From NCBI RefSeq assembly GCF_041433555.1, contig NZ_JAPWBR010000014.1, positions 1 to 50,327 on the forward strand: a stretch of 50,327 bases of DNA, given 5' to 3'. Made by a program: the position numbers and the translations under genes. Each line of letters starts with the position of its first letter. The first letter of the stretch is position 1. This DNA comes from Granulicatella sp041433555. Its GTDB lineage: Bacteria; Bacillota; Bacilli; Lactobacillales; Aerococcaceae. Of this stretch, positions 50,279 through 50,327 are shown piece after piece. The notes beneath the pieces are model-generated. The model had not been told where the DNA came from and did not search any database. It was given only the letters and a program-made list of their open reading frames with translations.

Positions 50279-50308
50279 TAGAACCTTTGTTTCTAGGAGA
50301 AGGTTCTA
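50279..50308. promoter_or_regulatory. Inverted repeat at the divergent right-hand edge
   Basis: TAGAACCTT (50279-50287) and AAGGTTCTA (50300-50308) are exact 9-bp complements. The 12-base loop contains the TAGGAG of the possible plus-strand start, so it may be an operator shared by divergent genes or a hairpin that masks ribosome binding. Confidence 0.35.
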
Positions 50309-50327
50309 TGAAGTTACCAAGAAAAAA
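50308..50327 (+). CDS. Possible start of a plus-strand gene cut by the window edge
   Basis: ATG at 50308 preceded by AGGAGA seven bases upstream, reading MKLPRK before the sequence ends. Too short to identify; only the ribosome binding site and start codon support it. Confidence 0.35.

Noticed and set aside
1..50327. CRISPR arrays, tRNA genes, prophage or conjugative elements
   Set aside because: No evenly spaced direct repeats, no cloverleaf-like sequences and no integrase, capsid or relaxase proteins were recognised by eye.

Overview
The window is a stretch of chromosome from a low-GC Gram-positive bacterium of the order Lactobacillales. Protein wording and gene order (gmk-rpoZ / priA-fmt-rsmB-stp-prkC; ytmP-trmB-ytzB-ytoP-ytpR-x-murC; ecsAB/hit/yhaH; yhaO-yhaN-yhaM; ywzB-murA) suggest a Carnobacteriaceae/Granulicatella-like organism. 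That genus guess is inference from remembered synteny; no search was run. Nearly everything is core genome, and no phage, IS transposase, CRISPR array or tRNA gene was seen.

Layout. 1-350: leader and promoter of a ribosomal RNA operon that runs leftward off the window (16S itself lies outside). 393-8819 (minus): PASTA kinase/phosphatase pair, rsmB, fmt, priA, then rpoZ and gmk as a separately terminated unit. 9018-18542 (minus): MATE transporter, HD hydrolase plus Gfo/Idh oxidoreductase, membrane-anchored alpha/beta hydrolase, typA, polA, an acetyltransferase. 18692-24508 (minus): ytmP, trmB, ytzB, M42 aminopeptidase, ytpR, a 268-residue protein in the position of the DNA translocase SftA but without a motor domain, and murC. 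24618-27348 (minus): ecsB, ecsA and a TMEM175-type channel. 27481-31451 (plus): hit, a YtxH protein, a Cof-type phosphatase, and a glutamine-type ABC transporter (fused binding protein/permease plus ATPase) behind a perfect GlnR/TnrA box. 31500-32400: a large imperfect inverted repeat and an orphan XRE antitoxin-like gene with tandem operators. 32413-34211 (minus): a RclA/MerA-type flavoprotein disulfide reductase with an Rrf2 regulator that keeps the HypR-type cysteines, plausibly a hypothiocyanite/hypochlorite defence operon. 34336-42673 (minus): HIT protein, acetyltransferase, yhaM-yhaN-yhaO, yheA, and a class A penicillin-binding protein. 42700-43160: a second large inverted-repeat element. 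43161-44737: murA and ywzB. 44817-47250 (minus): a small unknown ABC exporter/immunity-like operon whose first gene is split by a one-base frameshift at an A6 run, behind a promoter with a cre-like site. 47447-50241: a YigZ/IMPACT protein, an unrecognised 359-residue protein and a PepSY lipoprotein.

The most interesting items are the HypR/RclA-like redox operon with a candidate operator at its transcription start; the two large inverted-repeat elements (31.5 and 43.0 kb), whose central hairpins resemble each other; the frameshifted ABC permease with its cre-controlled promoter; the perfect GlnR box; the apparently motor-less SftA relative; and three perfect spacerless palindromes centred on GTATAC.
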